Assembly (NCBI RefSeq): GCF_015712065.1
Contig: NZ_JACFYZ010000007.1
Location: 155,397-219,396 of the forward strand
DNA: 64,000 nt
Reading direction: 5' to 3'
Origin: Ectopseudomonas chengduensis
GTDB taxonomy: Bacteria; Pseudomonadota; Gammaproteobacteria; Pseudomonadales; Pseudomonadaceae
Both the position numbers and the translations under genes were made by a program. Of the stretch, positions 34,647-43,959 are shown one piece after another; the first letter of the stretch is position 1, and every line of letters starts with the position of its first letter. The notes under the pieces were generated by a model, which worked only from the letters and a program-made list of their open reading frames with translations, was not told where the DNA came from and searched no databases.

Positions 34647-35771
34647 ATGAAAACCCTCTGTGTTTTTGGAACACGTCCAGAGGCGATCAAGATGGCTCCC
34701 TTACACATAGCGCTAAGTGCAGATGAGCGTTTTGAAGCAAAGCTGTGTGTGACTGGTCAGCACCGTGAAATGCTCGATCAGGTACTGAGTCTTTTTGCGA
34801 TAGATCCAGATTACGATTTGAACATCATGAAACCCGGACAGGATCTGACCGATGTAACCACGGCGATTCTTCAAGGGATGAAGAAAGTCCTCTGCGATTA
34901 CAGGCCCGATGTAATCCTGGTACATGGCGACACGGCAACGACTTTTGCCACCACGCTCGCGGCGTACTACCAGCAAATTCCTGTTGCTCATGTAGAGGCC
35001 GGGTTGCGAACAGGCAATATCTACTCCCCCTGGCCTGAAGAAGCTAACCGTAAACTGACGGGCGCATTGGCTACCCTGCATTTCGCTCCAACCAAAACCT
35101 CACGCGATAATTTGCTGTGTGAAGGTGTAGAACTTTCAAAAATTCATGTCACGGGTAATACCGTCATAGATGCACTGCTGGATGTCGTGGAACGCCTGAA
35201 AGAAGATCAATCCCTTAGGGCCAGGGCTGCGGAACCGACTGCTTTCCTTGATGCCAACAGACAGCTGATTCTTGTTACGGGGCATCGACGAGAAAGTTTT
35301 GGTGATGGCTTCGAGCGTATTTGTCAGGCACTACGCGAAGTGGCTAATATGCATCCCGAGGTTGATATTGTCTACCCCGTACATTTGAATCCTAATGTGC
35401 GAGAGCCTGTGCAACGGCTTCTATCGAACGTTGGTAACATTCATTTGATCGAGCCTTTGGATTATCTGCCCTTTGTTTACCTAATGAATAGGGCTCACAT
35501 CATTCTGACTGACTCTGGCGGTATACAGGAAGAGGCGCCTTCGCTCGGTAAGCCAGTCCTGGTTATGCGTGATGCCACTGAAAGACCCGAGGCCGTTGTG
35601 GCAGGTACGGTGCGCTTGGTCGGTACAGATGTCAACGTGATTGTGCGTGAGTTGCATGACCTATTGGTCGATGATGAGGTATATCGAGCCATGAGCGTTG
35701 CGCATAATCCCTATGGCGATGGTCGGGCATGCAAGAGAATCATTGAAGGACTTTTGTCTTCAATCTCTTGA
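34647..35771 (+). CDS. wecB: UDP-N-acetylglucosamine 2-epimerase (non-hydrolysing)
   Basis: A 374-residue enzyme converting UDP-GlcNAc to UDP-ManNAc. Family motifs are FGTRPEAIKMAPL at residues 7-19, CVTGQHREMLDQVL, VHGDTATTFATTLAAYY, VAHVEAGLRTGN, VTGHRRESFGDGF and LTDSGGIQEEAPSLGKPVLVMRD. The start follows AGGAA. With wecC downstream it forms the two-step UDP-ManNAcA pathway, so the O unit probably contains N-acetylmannosaminuronic acid or a derivative. G+C is lower than in the flanking chromosome. Confidence 0.95.
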   Translation: MKTLCVFGTRPEAIKMAPLHIALSADERFEAKLCVTGQHREMLDQVLSLFAIDPDYDLNIMKPGQDLTDVTTAILQGMKKVLCDYRPDVILVHGDTATTFATTLAAYYQQIPVAHVEAGLRTGNIYSPWPEEANRKLTGALATLHFAPTKTSRDNLLCEGVELSKIHVTGNTVIDALLDVVERLKEDQSLRARAAEPTAFLDANRQLILVTGHRRESFGDGFERICQALREVANMHPEVDIVYPVHLNPNVREPVQRLLSNVGNIHLIEPLDYLPFVYLMNRAHIILTDSGGIQEEAPSLGKPVLVMRDATERPEAVVAGTVRLVGTDVNVIVRELHDLLVDDEVYRAMSVAHNPYGDGRACKRIIEGLLSSIS

Positions 35772-35817
35772 TTCATCTTTGTATTGCAAATGCGGTTCGG
35801 CGAATTGGAATTATGTG

Positions 35818-37071
35818 ATGGACTTTAAAGCTATTTCTGTAATTGGGTTGGGCTATATTGGCTTGCCTACTGCCGCAGTATTTGCGTCTCGCAAGCGCAA
35901 GGTGATTGGCGTAGACGTGAATCGCCAGACAATCGATACCATCAATCGAGGTGATATCCATATCGTCGAGCCGGAACTCGACATGATAGTGCATGCTGCT
36001 GTGACGGAAGGTTACCTTCGTGCAACAGCAGTAGCCGAACCGGCGGATGCTTTCTTGATTGCCGTGCCTACACCGTTCAAGAATGATCATGAGCCCGACT
36101 TAAGCTATATCGAGTCAGCTTGCAAGACCATTGCACCTGTTATCAAAAGGGGGGATCTGGTCATTCTCGAGTCTACTTCTCCCGTAGGTGCTACCGAGCA
36201 GATGGCTGGTTGGTTGGCTGCTGCCCGCCCGGATTTGAGCTTTCCCATCACTCATGGGGAAGATTCAGATATTCGAATAGCCTATTGCCCTGAACGTGTC
36301 TTGCCAGGCCATGTATTGCGTGAACTGGTGCAGAACGACCGTGTGATCGGTGGTATGACGCCCAAATGCTCTACAGCTGCAGTGAGCCTGTACAAGATTT
36401 TCGTCGAAGGTGAATGCGTCGTCACTAACTCGCGTACCGCTGAAATGTGCAAGTTGACCGAAAATAGTTTTCGCGATGTCAATATTGCCTTTGCCAATGA
36501 ACTTTCAATTATTTGTGACAAGCTGGATATAAATATCTGGGAGTTGATGCGGCTTGCCAATCGACATCCGCGCGTCAATATTCTCCAGCCTGGCCCAGGG
36601 GTGGGGGGGCACTGTATTGCAGTCGATCCTTGGTTTATTGTCAGCCAAACACCTGAGCAAGCTCGCCTGATACGTACTGCACGTGAAGTAAATGATAACA
36701 AGCCTGTGTGGGTAATTGATAAAGTCAAAAAATTAGTAGCCGAATTTCTTATGACGCATCCGGAGCGCACTGCGCGTGATGTTACCATTGCCTGTTTCGG
36801 TGCGGCTTTTAAACCTGATATAGATGACCTGCGGGAGAGTCCTTCACTTAAGATCTGTGAAGCTTTGGCCGCGCAGCATCCTGGTCGCATACTGGTGGTA
36901 GAACCTAACATAAGTGCTCTCGATCAGTCCGGCTTGGTTCTTTCCACTATTGAAGAGGCACAAGCTGTCGCTGATGTGTGCGTGCTGCTGGTGCGGCACA
37001 AACAATTTTTTGGGCTAGACTTTACGACAAATAATTATATAGTGGATACTCAAGGGCTCCTGCATTTATGA
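35818..37071 (+). CDS. wecC: UDP-N-acetyl-D-mannosaminuronate dehydrogenase
   Basis: A 417-residue UDP-sugar 6-dehydrogenase oxidising UDP-ManNAc to UDP-ManNAcA with two NAD+. The nucleotide motif is VIGLGYIGLPTAAVFA at residues 8-23. VPTPFKNDHEPDLS and ESTSPVGATEQM follow. The catalytic cysteine is in GPGVGGHCIAVDP, and CFGAAFKPDIDDLRESPSL is a conserved late motif. The ATG at 35818 is used; the frame is open from 35698 but that part overlaps wecB. Together with wecB it makes a complete pathway. Confidence 0.94.
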   Translation: MDFKAISVIGLGYIGLPTAAVFASRKRKVIGVDVNRQTIDTINRGDIHIVEPELDMIVHAAVTEGYLRATAVAEPADAFLIAVPTPFKNDHEPDLSYIESACKTIAPVIKRGDLVILESTSPVGATEQMAGWLAAARPDLSFPITHGEDSDIRIAYCPERVLPGHVLRELVQNDRVIGGMTPKCSTAAVSLYKIFVEGECVVTNSRTAEMCKLTENSFRDVNIAFANELSIICDKLDINIWELMRLANRHPRVNILQPGPGVGGHCIAVDPWFIVSQTPEQARLIRTAREVNDNKPVWVIDKVKKLVAEFLMTHPERTARDVTIACFGAAFKPDIDDLRESPSLKICEALAAQHPGRILVVEPNISALDQSGLVLSTIEEAQAVADVCVLLVRHKQFFGLDFTTNNYIVDTQGLLHL

Positions 37072-37081
37072 GTTTGCGCAG

Positions 37082-37651
37082 ATGATCAGAACAATACTTG
37101 TCTGTGCGGCACGAGCTCATGAAATGGTGTGTCGTATTTGGCGTCGTATGCTTATGCCTTGTTATCGGCAGCGCTTTAGGGTAGCTGGGGCGAATGTGCT
37201 TTTTGATCCGCTTAGCTCACAGTTTTCCTATGGCAGCATATCGATCGGTAATCATGTGTTCATTGGAGGGCGAGCTTGGTTTTCTGGCGAAATACGGATC
37301 GGCTCCTATGTGATGTTTGGTTCCAATGTCACTATTTTGGGAGGGGACCACGAGTTTCGGAATCGTGAGCTACCCATGTTTCTCGTCAAGGAGAAAACTA
37401 GTAAACCGCAGTCAGTGACTATTGGGGACGATGTCTGGATTGGTGCTAATGTTACGCTACTCAAGCGTGCTTGTATTGGGCGCGGTGCTATCGTGGCTGC
37501 TGGAAGTGTGGTGACGATGTCGGTGCCGCCTTACTCTATATACGCAGGCGTGCCGGCTAAATTTATTGGATGGCGCTTTCAGGTCGAAGATATTCCTTTG
37601 TACGAATCGAAGATATCGGCCTATTTGTCGACGCAAAAGGCTTCGTTTTGA
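37082..37651 (+). CDS. Hexapeptide-repeat O-acyltransferase
   Basis: A 189-residue left-handed beta-helix acetyltransferase (WbbJ/CatB/LacA-like). Hexapeptide turns run from GSISIGNHVFIGG to GSVVTMSVPPYSIYAGVPAKFIG. The catalytic histidine is in LGGDHEFRNRELP. Acetyl-CoA binding is expected in the final coil (DDVWIGANVTLLKRACIGRGAIVAAGSVV region). The likely role is O-acetylation of a sugar of the O unit. The stop overlaps the TTG start of the flippase gene. Confidence 0.85.
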   Translation: MIRTILVCAARAHEMVCRIWRRMLMPCYRQRFRVAGANVLFDPLSSQFSYGSISIGNHVFIGGRAWFSGEIRIGSYVMFGSNVTILGGDHEFRNRELPMFLVKEKTSKPQSVTIGDDVWIGANVTLLKRACIGRGAIVAAGSVVTMSVPPYSIYAGVPAKFIGWRFQVEDIPLYESKISAYLSTQKASF

Positions 37652-38865
37652 AAGGTAAGATCATATTAGTAGTTGGCGCTGGCAGTAGTAAACTTATTCC
37701 CATTCTTTTTGGTTTGTACCTTGCGAGGCAGTTCGACGGAGATGCTCTGGTCAGCTTCGTGCTTGTGCTTGCATATGGTGCTGCCTTGTCCGCTTTCTCT
37801 AATCTGGGTGCTTCGCCGCGCATCGTCCGCGCTGGAGCGTACAGTGATCCCGATGGGTTCATTACTGAAGTAACGGTTGTTAGCTTCCTGCTCGCAGGAT
37901 TCGCTTTGCTCCTGTCCATTATATACTGGTTGCTAGCTGCAGGTGTGCCTTTCCTGACTCTCGAAATAGCACCTTATTATGCGCAGGCCTGGGTTGCTCT
38001 GTATTCACTGGGGCTCGTGATGTTTACTCTTGCCCAGGCTACCTTCAATATGAAGGGGAATTATTGTGCAACGGGCGTATACGCTCTGATTCTTCATGCA
38101 GTCGCAGGAGTGGCAGGTATTATTGCAGGGGAAGTGGGCGAAGTGGGGTTGGCAGTCAGTTGCTACTTCATCACTTACTTTGCAGGGAATCTCATTTTCT
38201 TTGTCGCTAGTCGGCGCTGTCTTGTTCTCAGGGGAAGAAGCTCAGCCGAGTGGCTCTCCATAGCCCGACTATGGTCGGGAGTAGGAGGGGCGCTCAGTGC
38301 TTCTCTCTTTGGAGTTATAACGCTTGCAGGGCTCTATTTATTCGTTCATTCGGTCCAGCGGGAACTCTCAACCTCTGATGCAGCCACATTCGCTCTGGGC
38401 TTGCAGCTGTTTCAAGCTGGTGTGTTTCTGCCCTCGGTGCTGGGTGGGATTGTGGTGCCAAGAATGGTAGCGGCGGGGGGCTTTGGTAAGGGAGACGCAG
38501 ATGCGCTACATCGGCGTACTCGTGCTTTGTATATTGGAATTGGTCTGGCTTGGTTGTTCGTGTCCCTGTTTCTGGCTCGACCGCTGCTCGCACTTTACAG
38601 CCTTGATGCTGCGGGCGCTGCCGGGTTTGTGTTGATTCAGGTGGCAGCGGCTCTTGCCGGTTTGCAGGCGTATTTTGTGCAGCGCCTCGTCGCACTTGGG
38701 CGCTTCAATTTACTCGCAGTAGCGTCGCTGGTCTGGGCGCTTGCTGGGTATGCGACATTACTGCTTGTGCCTACTAGCCTGTTCGGTGCGGCGTTGGCCC
38801 TTGTGATGGCCTATGTGGCTTGCCTCTTCTTCTATTTGGTTTATCCGCAAGAGTCTCGCTTATGA
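37648..38865 (+). CDS. wzx: O-antigen flippase, Wzx type
   Basis: A 405-residue integral membrane protein with about 12 hydrophobic segments and no large soluble domain, of the polysaccharide-transporter (PST/MOP) kind. It should flip undecaprenyl-linked O units across the inner membrane. The TTG at 37648, inside the previous stop (TTGA) and seven bases after AAAAGG, starts the first hydrophobic segment. The alternative ATG at 37570 would overlap the acyltransferase by 82 bases. Sequence identity within this family is low, so the call rests on topology and context. Confidence 0.8.
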   Translation: MKGKIILVVGAGSSKLIPILFGLYLARQFDGDALVSFVLVLAYGAALSAFSNLGASPRIVRAGAYSDPDGFITEVTVVSFLLAGFALLLSIIYWLLAAGVPFLTLEIAPYYAQAWVALYSLGLVMFTLAQATFNMKGNYCATGVYALILHAVAGVAGIIAGEVGEVGLAVSCYFITYFAGNLIFFVASRRCLVLRGRSSAEWLSIARLWSGVGGALSASLFGVITLAGLYLFVHSVQRELSTSDAATFALGLQLFQAGVFLPSVLGGIVVPRMVAAGGFGKGDADALHRRTRALYIGIGLAWLFVSLFLARPLLALYSLDAAGAAGFVLIQVAAALAGLQAYFVQRLVALGRFNLLAVASLVWALAGYATLLLVPTSLFGAALALVMAYVACLFFYLVYPQESRL

Positions 38866-39995
38866 CATCTCTGCTCCTGTTAGCCAATGCTGGCAGCCCG
38901 CATGTGCGGCAGTGGTCCGTATGCATGCGTCGACTAGGCATCGATTATTCGGTAGCTACTATCCATCAAGGCAATCTGCTCGCTGATGTTCGTGTGCGTC
39001 AGCATTTTTCCTGGTTGTTCTATCTGGGGCGCACTGGAGAGTTGATCGGCTATGTACTGCTCGGTCTTTGGTTGCGTTTGCGCTATTTGGGCCGTCGTAA
39101 TGAGGTGCTGCTGCACGCTCATAATACTTCCGGCTATGGGTTGGCTGCCTGGCTTTCCGGGTGTGCGTTTGTTGTTACCACGTATGGTAGTGAAATTTAT
39201 ACGGCGCCTGCGCGTGGTGGTCTTTACCGGCGATTAATCCAAGCTGTTCTTGATCGCGCGCACATGATCACCGCCAGTGCACCAGCTATGGCTACCTTCC
39301 TGCAGCAGCATTTCTCCGTTCCCGAGTATCGTCTGCGCGCATTCACCCTTGGCATTGATCCTGTGTTCTATCCCGATTTACCAGCGCGTATCACGCGGCG
39401 TCAGTCGCTTGGAGTTGGCCAAGAAGAACTGGTCTGGATTTACAATCGCCGCATTACTCCTTTGTATAACACGTTAGCTGTGGTTGCTGCTTTCCGGGCC
39501 TACTATGCGGCTGCGGGTAGCGGCCGTCTGCTTTTGCTGGAGGGTGATTGTGACCCGAACTACCGTGACACCGTAGGCTCTGCAGCTGCATCGTGTCCGG
39601 CAATCACGCTGGTATCTGGTTTTCTAGATCAAGAGGCTCTACGCGGCTGGTTATCCGTCGCTGATTTTTGTATCTCGGTGCCGACTACCGACCAGCTTTC
39701 GTCCTCTATCTTGGAGGGCATTGCGTGCGGTTGTTTACCGGTTCTATTGGATAACCCAGCCTATGTTCAGGTGACGCGTTCGCCTCTGGCGACGGTAGTG
39801 CCTGTAGCCACCGAGATGGCTCTCCGAGACGCCTTCGCGTCCAGCGCCGCTAAGCGCAATTTGCTCGATTCGGTGGCGCATGAGTCGCGTGTAACAGAGA
39901 TTCTGGGCGAGGAATTTCATATCGATACGGTATGTGAGCACCTGCGTATTCTCTATGGGCTGGTGCAATCAAATAATGACGTGAGGGAAGCATGA
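38862..39995 (+). CDS. Glycosyltransferase, GT4-like
   Basis: A 377-residue GT-B-type glycosyltransferase. VLLHAHNTSGYGLAAWLSG and FVVTTYGSEIY form the N-terminal domain's acceptor region. WIYNRRITPLYNT is the donor-side turn, and TTDQLSSSILEGIACGCLPVLLDNPA is the usual nucleotide-sugar binding motif with its glutamate. It starts at the ATG at 38862 in an ATGA overlap with wzx and ends in an ATGA overlap with the next gene. The sugar transferred cannot be read from the sequence. Confidence 0.8.
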   Translation: MTSLLLLANAGSPHVRQWSVCMRRLGIDYSVATIHQGNLLADVRVRQHFSWLFYLGRTGELIGYVLLGLWLRLRYLGRRNEVLLHAHNTSGYGLAAWLSGCAFVVTTYGSEIYTAPARGGLYRRLIQAVLDRAHMITASAPAMATFLQQHFSVPEYRLRAFTLGIDPVFYPDLPARITRRQSLGVGQEELVWIYNRRITPLYNTLAVVAAFRAYYAAAGSGRLLLLEGDCDPNYRDTVGSAAASCPAITLVSGFLDQEALRGWLSVADFCISVPTTDQLSSSILEGIACGCLPVLLDNPAYVQVTRSPLATVVPVATEMALRDAFASSAAKRNLLDSVAHESRVTEILGEEFHIDTVCEHLRILYGLVQSNNDVREA

Positions 39996-42127
39996 AACAG
40001 GTTCTTCAGGATCTCGGTAATGGCGTAACCACTTTGATGGAAGCTCCAGCTCCTAAAGCAACCGTTGGCAGTTTGGTTATCAGCTCCTTGGTGACTCTGA
40101 TCTCTGCTGGCACCGAGCGTATGTTGGTTGGTTTCGGTAAGGCGTCATATATTGAAAAGGCACGCCAGCAGCCCGAAAAAGTCAAGATGGTGCTTGAGAA
40201 GATACGCACCGATGGGCTGATGACCACTATTGAAGCTGTCCAGTCCAAGCTTGCGCAACCGTTACCGCTGGGCTACTGCAATGTTGGTGTCGTAGCTGAG
40301 GTGGGCGCTGGCGTTCAAGGTTTCAAGATTGGTGATCGTGTGGTGTCGAATGGGCCGCATGCCGATATGGTGAAGGTGCCTAAGAATCTTTGTGCGCGGG
40401 TTCCTGATGAAGTGGATGACGAGTCGGCGTCCTTTGTCGTTGTCGCCAGTATTGGTTTGCAGGGTATACGTTTGGCCAAGCCAACGCTGGGCGAAGCGTT
40501 CGTGGTTACTGGCGTAGGTCTGATTGGGCTGTTGACCGTGCAGCTCTTGCGCGCTCAGGGTTGTAGGGTGTTGGCCATCGACTTCGATGAGTCCAAGCTG
40601 GAGTTGGCCCGTCAGTTTGGTGCTGATACCTGCAATCCTGGCAAGGGCGAAGATCCGGTCGCTGCTGGCATGGCTTTCAGTCGCGGTCGTGGAGTCGATG
40701 GGGTGATCATTACGGCTTCGACGAAGTCCAGCGATCCTGTTACCCAAGCTGCGCGCATGAGCCGAAAATGTGGGCGGATTATTCTGGTTGGCGTGACTGG
40801 TCTTGAATTGAACCGAGCGGACTTTTACGAGAAGGAGCTGACTTTTCAGGTTTCCTGCTCCTATGGGCCTGGCCGTTACGATCCGGCCTATGAAGAAAAA
40901 GGGCAGGATTATCCGGTGGGGTTCGTACGCTGGACCGAACAGCGCAACTTCGAAGCGGTGCTGGATATGCTGGCCAGCGGTCAGTTGAACGTGAAGCCGC
41001 TCATTACTCACCGTTTTGCGTTCGAAGATGCTCCAAAGGCTTACCAGGCGCTCACCGAGGATAAAACCGGCCTCGGTATTCTGTTGCAGTACCGCTCGGA
41101 TGTTGCGGAGCGTGCTGTTCGTCAGGTGACATTACACGCTTCGGTTGATCTCAACCCTCAGCGTCCTGTAATGGGCTTTATCGGTGCCGGTAACTATGCA
41201 TCGCGGATGTTGATTCCGGCCTTCAAGGCGGCGGGGGCGCAGTTCCATACCATCGTCACTGCTGGTGGTATCAATGGTGTCGTTCATGGGGCGAAAGCCG
41301 GTTTTGCCGAGGCCTCTACCGACATGCAGGCTATGCTGGCCAATCCAGCCATCAATACCGTGGCGATCGTCACCCGGCATGATTCTCATGCGTCATTCGT
41401 TTGCCGTGCATTGAGCGCTGGCAAGAATGTTTTTGTTGAGAAACCACTGGCCATTACGCCGGCAGAGCTTGATGAAGTTCAGGCGACTTATGCAGCTCTT
41501 CAGCAGGCCGATAAAGCCCCGCAGTTGATGGTCGGTTTCAATCGACGCTTCTCGCCGCAAGTCCAGAAAATAAAGGCATTGCTTGAGTCGGTAAAAGAAC
41601 CTAAATCGTTCATCATGACAATGAACGCAGGCGCGATACCGGCTAATCATTGGACGCAAGAAAATGCAGTGGGTGGCGGCCGTATTATCGGTGAGGCGTG
41701 TCACTTCATTGATCTAATGCGCTTCCTTGCCGGAAGCAAGATCGTCTCCATTCAGGCCCGACGTATGGGGGATGCGCCTGGCGTTGAAGTGGCCGAGGAC
41801 AAGGCTTCAATCACTCTGGGGTTTGCTGATGGTTCCTTTGGCACCATTTTGTATCTGGCTAATGGTGCAGCCAGCTTTCCGAAAGAGCGTGTCGAGGTTT
41901 TTGCAGCCGGCCAGGTCTTGCAGCTGGACAACTTTCGCAAACTTAAGGGGTTTGGCTGGCGGGGGTTTAGTCGGCTCAATCTCTGGAAGCAGGACAAAGG
42001 CCAGAACGCATGTGCCGCTGCGTTCTTGCAGGCTATTGAACGGGGCACGGCAGCAATTCCTGTCGACGAGGTTTTCGAGGTTGCGCGGGTCACCATCGAG
42101 GTGGCGCAATTGCTGCGTAATCAATGA
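39992..42127 (+). CDS. Bi-domain oxidoreductase: zinc-type MDR fused to Gfo/Idh/MocA
   Basis: A 711-residue fusion of two NAD(P)-dependent dehydrogenases. Residues 1-370 are a medium-chain (zinc-type alcohol) dehydrogenase with VVTGVGLIGLLTVQLLRAQG as nucleotide motif. Residues about 385-711 are a Gfo/Idh/MocA enzyme with FIGAGNYASRMLIP, the EKPLAIT motif, and GEACHFIDLMRFLAG. Such fusions are found in polysaccharide clusters, nearly always beside a heparinase II/III-family gene, as here (ATGA overlap). The reaction is unknown. Two oxidations, or an oxidation plus reduction, on one sugar nucleotide or lipid-linked sugar are plausible. Confidence 0.85.
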   Translation: MKQVLQDLGNGVTTLMEAPAPKATVGSLVISSLVTLISAGTERMLVGFGKASYIEKARQQPEKVKMVLEKIRTDGLMTTIEAVQSKLAQPLPLGYCNVGVVAEVGAGVQGFKIGDRVVSNGPHADMVKVPKNLCARVPDEVDDESASFVVVASIGLQGIRLAKPTLGEAFVVTGVGLIGLLTVQLLRAQGCRVLAIDFDESKLELARQFGADTCNPGKGEDPVAAGMAFSRGRGVDGVIITASTKSSDPVTQAARMSRKCGRIILVGVTGLELNRADFYEKELTFQVSCSYGPGRYDPAYEEKGQDYPVGFVRWTEQRNFEAVLDMLASGQLNVKPLITHRFAFEDAPKAYQALTEDKTGLGILLQYRSDVAERAVRQVTLHASVDLNPQRPVMGFIGAGNYASRMLIPAFKAAGAQFHTIVTAGGINGVVHGAKAGFAEASTDMQAMLANPAINTVAIVTRHDSHASFVCRALSAGKNVFVEKPLAITPAELDEVQATYAALQQADKAPQLMVGFNRRFSPQVQKIKALLESVKEPKSFIMTMNAGAIPANHWTQENAVGGGRIIGEACHFIDLMRFLAGSKIVSIQARRMGDAPGVEVAEDKASITLGFADGSFGTILYLANGAASFPKERVEVFAAGQVLQLDNFRKLKGFGWRGFSRLNLWKQDKGQNACAAAFLQAIERGTAAIPVDEVFEVARVTIEVAQLLRNQ

Positions 42128-43959
42128 GCGCATTCAAGACTAAAGTAAATACCGCGTTGGCGCTGGGTGTGTTGAACCTGGCGCGAGCGATTGGCTATCG
42201 CGTGGGTATCAAGCTTGGTTTGAACCCGCTTCGCCGACTGCAGGCTGTTGCCCCGCTGGGTAGATTCTTTAATTCCGTACCGTATGTCGCTACAGACTTA
42301 CCTCCTGTACAGAGTTGGCAAACCAAGGGGCAGCTGTTCGGTCACTGGATATTTGAACTGGACGGCAAAACGCCTGACTGGCATTGCAATCCGCTTACGA
42401 GAACCCGCGTTGCTGCGCCACATCGCGATTGGTGGCAGATTCCGGATTTCGACGCAGACGTAGGCGATATCAAGTCGATCTGGGAGGCCTCTCGTTTTGA
42501 TTGGGTGTTGGCTTTCGCGCAGCGCGCGCGTGCGGGCCAAATGCAGTCACTCGATCGTCTGAATGACTGGTTGGCGGATTGGTGTGAACAGAATCCGCCC
42601 TATAAAGGCCCGAATTGGAAGTGTGGTCAGGAGGCATCCATTCGGGTGATGCACCTGGCTGTTGCCGCTTTGATCCTGGAGCAGGCTGAAGTACCAGCGC
42701 CTGGTTTGTTGAGCCTTGTTCAGCTGCATCTACAGCGTATCGAGCCGACTCTCAGCTATGCCATGGCGCAGGATAACAACCACGGCACATCCGAAGCGGC
42801 AGCCTTGTACATAGGTGGCAGCTGGCTGATGACGCAGGGCATTCCCGAGGGGAAGCGTTGGGCTGGCCTTGGTCGTAAATGGCTGGAAAACCGGGCAGCG
42901 CGTCTTATCGGTGAAGATGGCAGTTTTAGTCAGTACTCCTTGAACTACCATCGCGTGATGCTCGATACCTTTTGTATGGTCGAGGTGTGGCGCCGGCGTC
43001 TGTGCTTGCCTGCTTTTCCCTCCGAGTGGACTGCCCGTGCCTTAGCTGCCAGTGAATGGTTACGTGCCATGATCAATCCCCTAGATGGCGATGGGCCTAA
43101 TTTGGGGGCTAATGATGGTGCGCGTTTGCTGCAGTTGACGGATACCGACTATCGCGACTATCGCCCGTCCGTGCAGCTGGCCACGGCGCTTTTTGCTAAT
43201 GCGCGCGCCTACCCGGATGAAGGTCCGTGGGATCTACCATTGCGCTGGTTGCGGCTGGAACTGCCTTCGGTCTTGGCTTCGAAGCCCGCCAGTCGTCTGT
43301 TCGATGATGGCGGTTTTGCAGTATTACGCAGCGGCTCTGCTTTGGCGATGTTGCGTTATCCACGTTTTTGCTTCCGTCCTAGTCAGGCTGACACGCTGCA
43401 TCTTGATCTGTGGTTAGGGGCACGTAACCTCTTACGTGATGCCGGCACTTACAGCTACAACACGGATGCCCAGTGGCTCAGCTATTTTCCCGGCACGGCA
43501 AGCCACAATACCGTTCAGTTCGACGATCATGACCAGATGCCTCGGTTGAGCCGTTTTCTTTTCGGTGACTGGCTGAGAACGTCATATATCGAACCGCTTT
43601 CCGAAGCGGATGGTGTCACCCGCTTTTCCGTTGCATATCAGGACCGACGTAGAGTTCAGCATCAGCGCACTGTTCATCTGTCGGATACTGCGGTGAAAGT
43701 GATCGATAAGATTGAGGGTTTCGCCAATAAGGCTGTGCTGCGTTGGCGGCTGGAGCCAGGCAAGTGGCGAGTCGAGGGAACCAGTATTTGCAATGGAGAG
43801 CATTTGCTTACGTTGGAGTCTTCTGTGCCAGTTGTCCGTTTCGAGCTGGTTAAGGGTTGGGAGTCTCGCTATTACCTGGATAAAGAGCAAATACCAGTAC
43901 TTGAGGTTGAAGTGCATCAACCCGGTTCGCTAATTACGGAGTATCGCTGGGCCTTATGA
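42124..43959 (+). CDS. Heparinase II/III-family protein
   Basis: A 611-residue protein with the alginate-lyase/heparinase toroid in its N-terminal 370 residues (NNHGTSEAAALYIGG, EDGSFSQYSLNYHRVMLDTF). A C-terminal heparinase II/III beta-sandwich follows (FRPSQADTLHLDLWLG, DAGTYSYN, ASHNTVQFDDHDQM). There is no signal peptide, so it is predicted cytoplasmic, odd for a polysaccharide lyase. RPSQAD replaces the His-Ala-Asp that heparinase II-type lyases have there. It overlaps its neighbours by ATGA on both sides. It may act on lipid-linked uronic sugars as epimerase or lyase rather than degrade polymer; this is a guess. Confidence 0.85.
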   Translation: MSAFKTKVNTALALGVLNLARAIGYRVGIKLGLNPLRRLQAVAPLGRFFNSVPYVATDLPPVQSWQTKGQLFGHWIFELDGKTPDWHCNPLTRTRVAAPHRDWWQIPDFDADVGDIKSIWEASRFDWVLAFAQRARAGQMQSLDRLNDWLADWCEQNPPYKGPNWKCGQEASIRVMHLAVAALILEQAEVPAPGLLSLVQLHLQRIEPTLSYAMAQDNNHGTSEAAALYIGGSWLMTQGIPEGKRWAGLGRKWLENRAARLIGEDGSFSQYSLNYHRVMLDTFCMVEVWRRRLCLPAFPSEWTARALAASEWLRAMINPLDGDGPNLGANDGARLLQLTDTDYRDYRPSVQLATALFANARAYPDEGPWDLPLRWLRLELPSVLASKPASRLFDDGGFAVLRSGSALAMLRYPRFCFRPSQADTLHLDLWLGARNLLRDAGTYSYNTDAQWLSYFPGTASHNTVQFDDHDQMPRLSRFLFGDWLRTSYIEPLSEADGVTRFSVAYQDRRRVQHQRTVHLSDTAVKVIDKIEGFANKAVLRWRLEPGKWRVEGTSICNGEHLLTLESSVPVVRFELVKGWESRYYLDKEQIPVLEVEVHQPGSLITEYRWAL

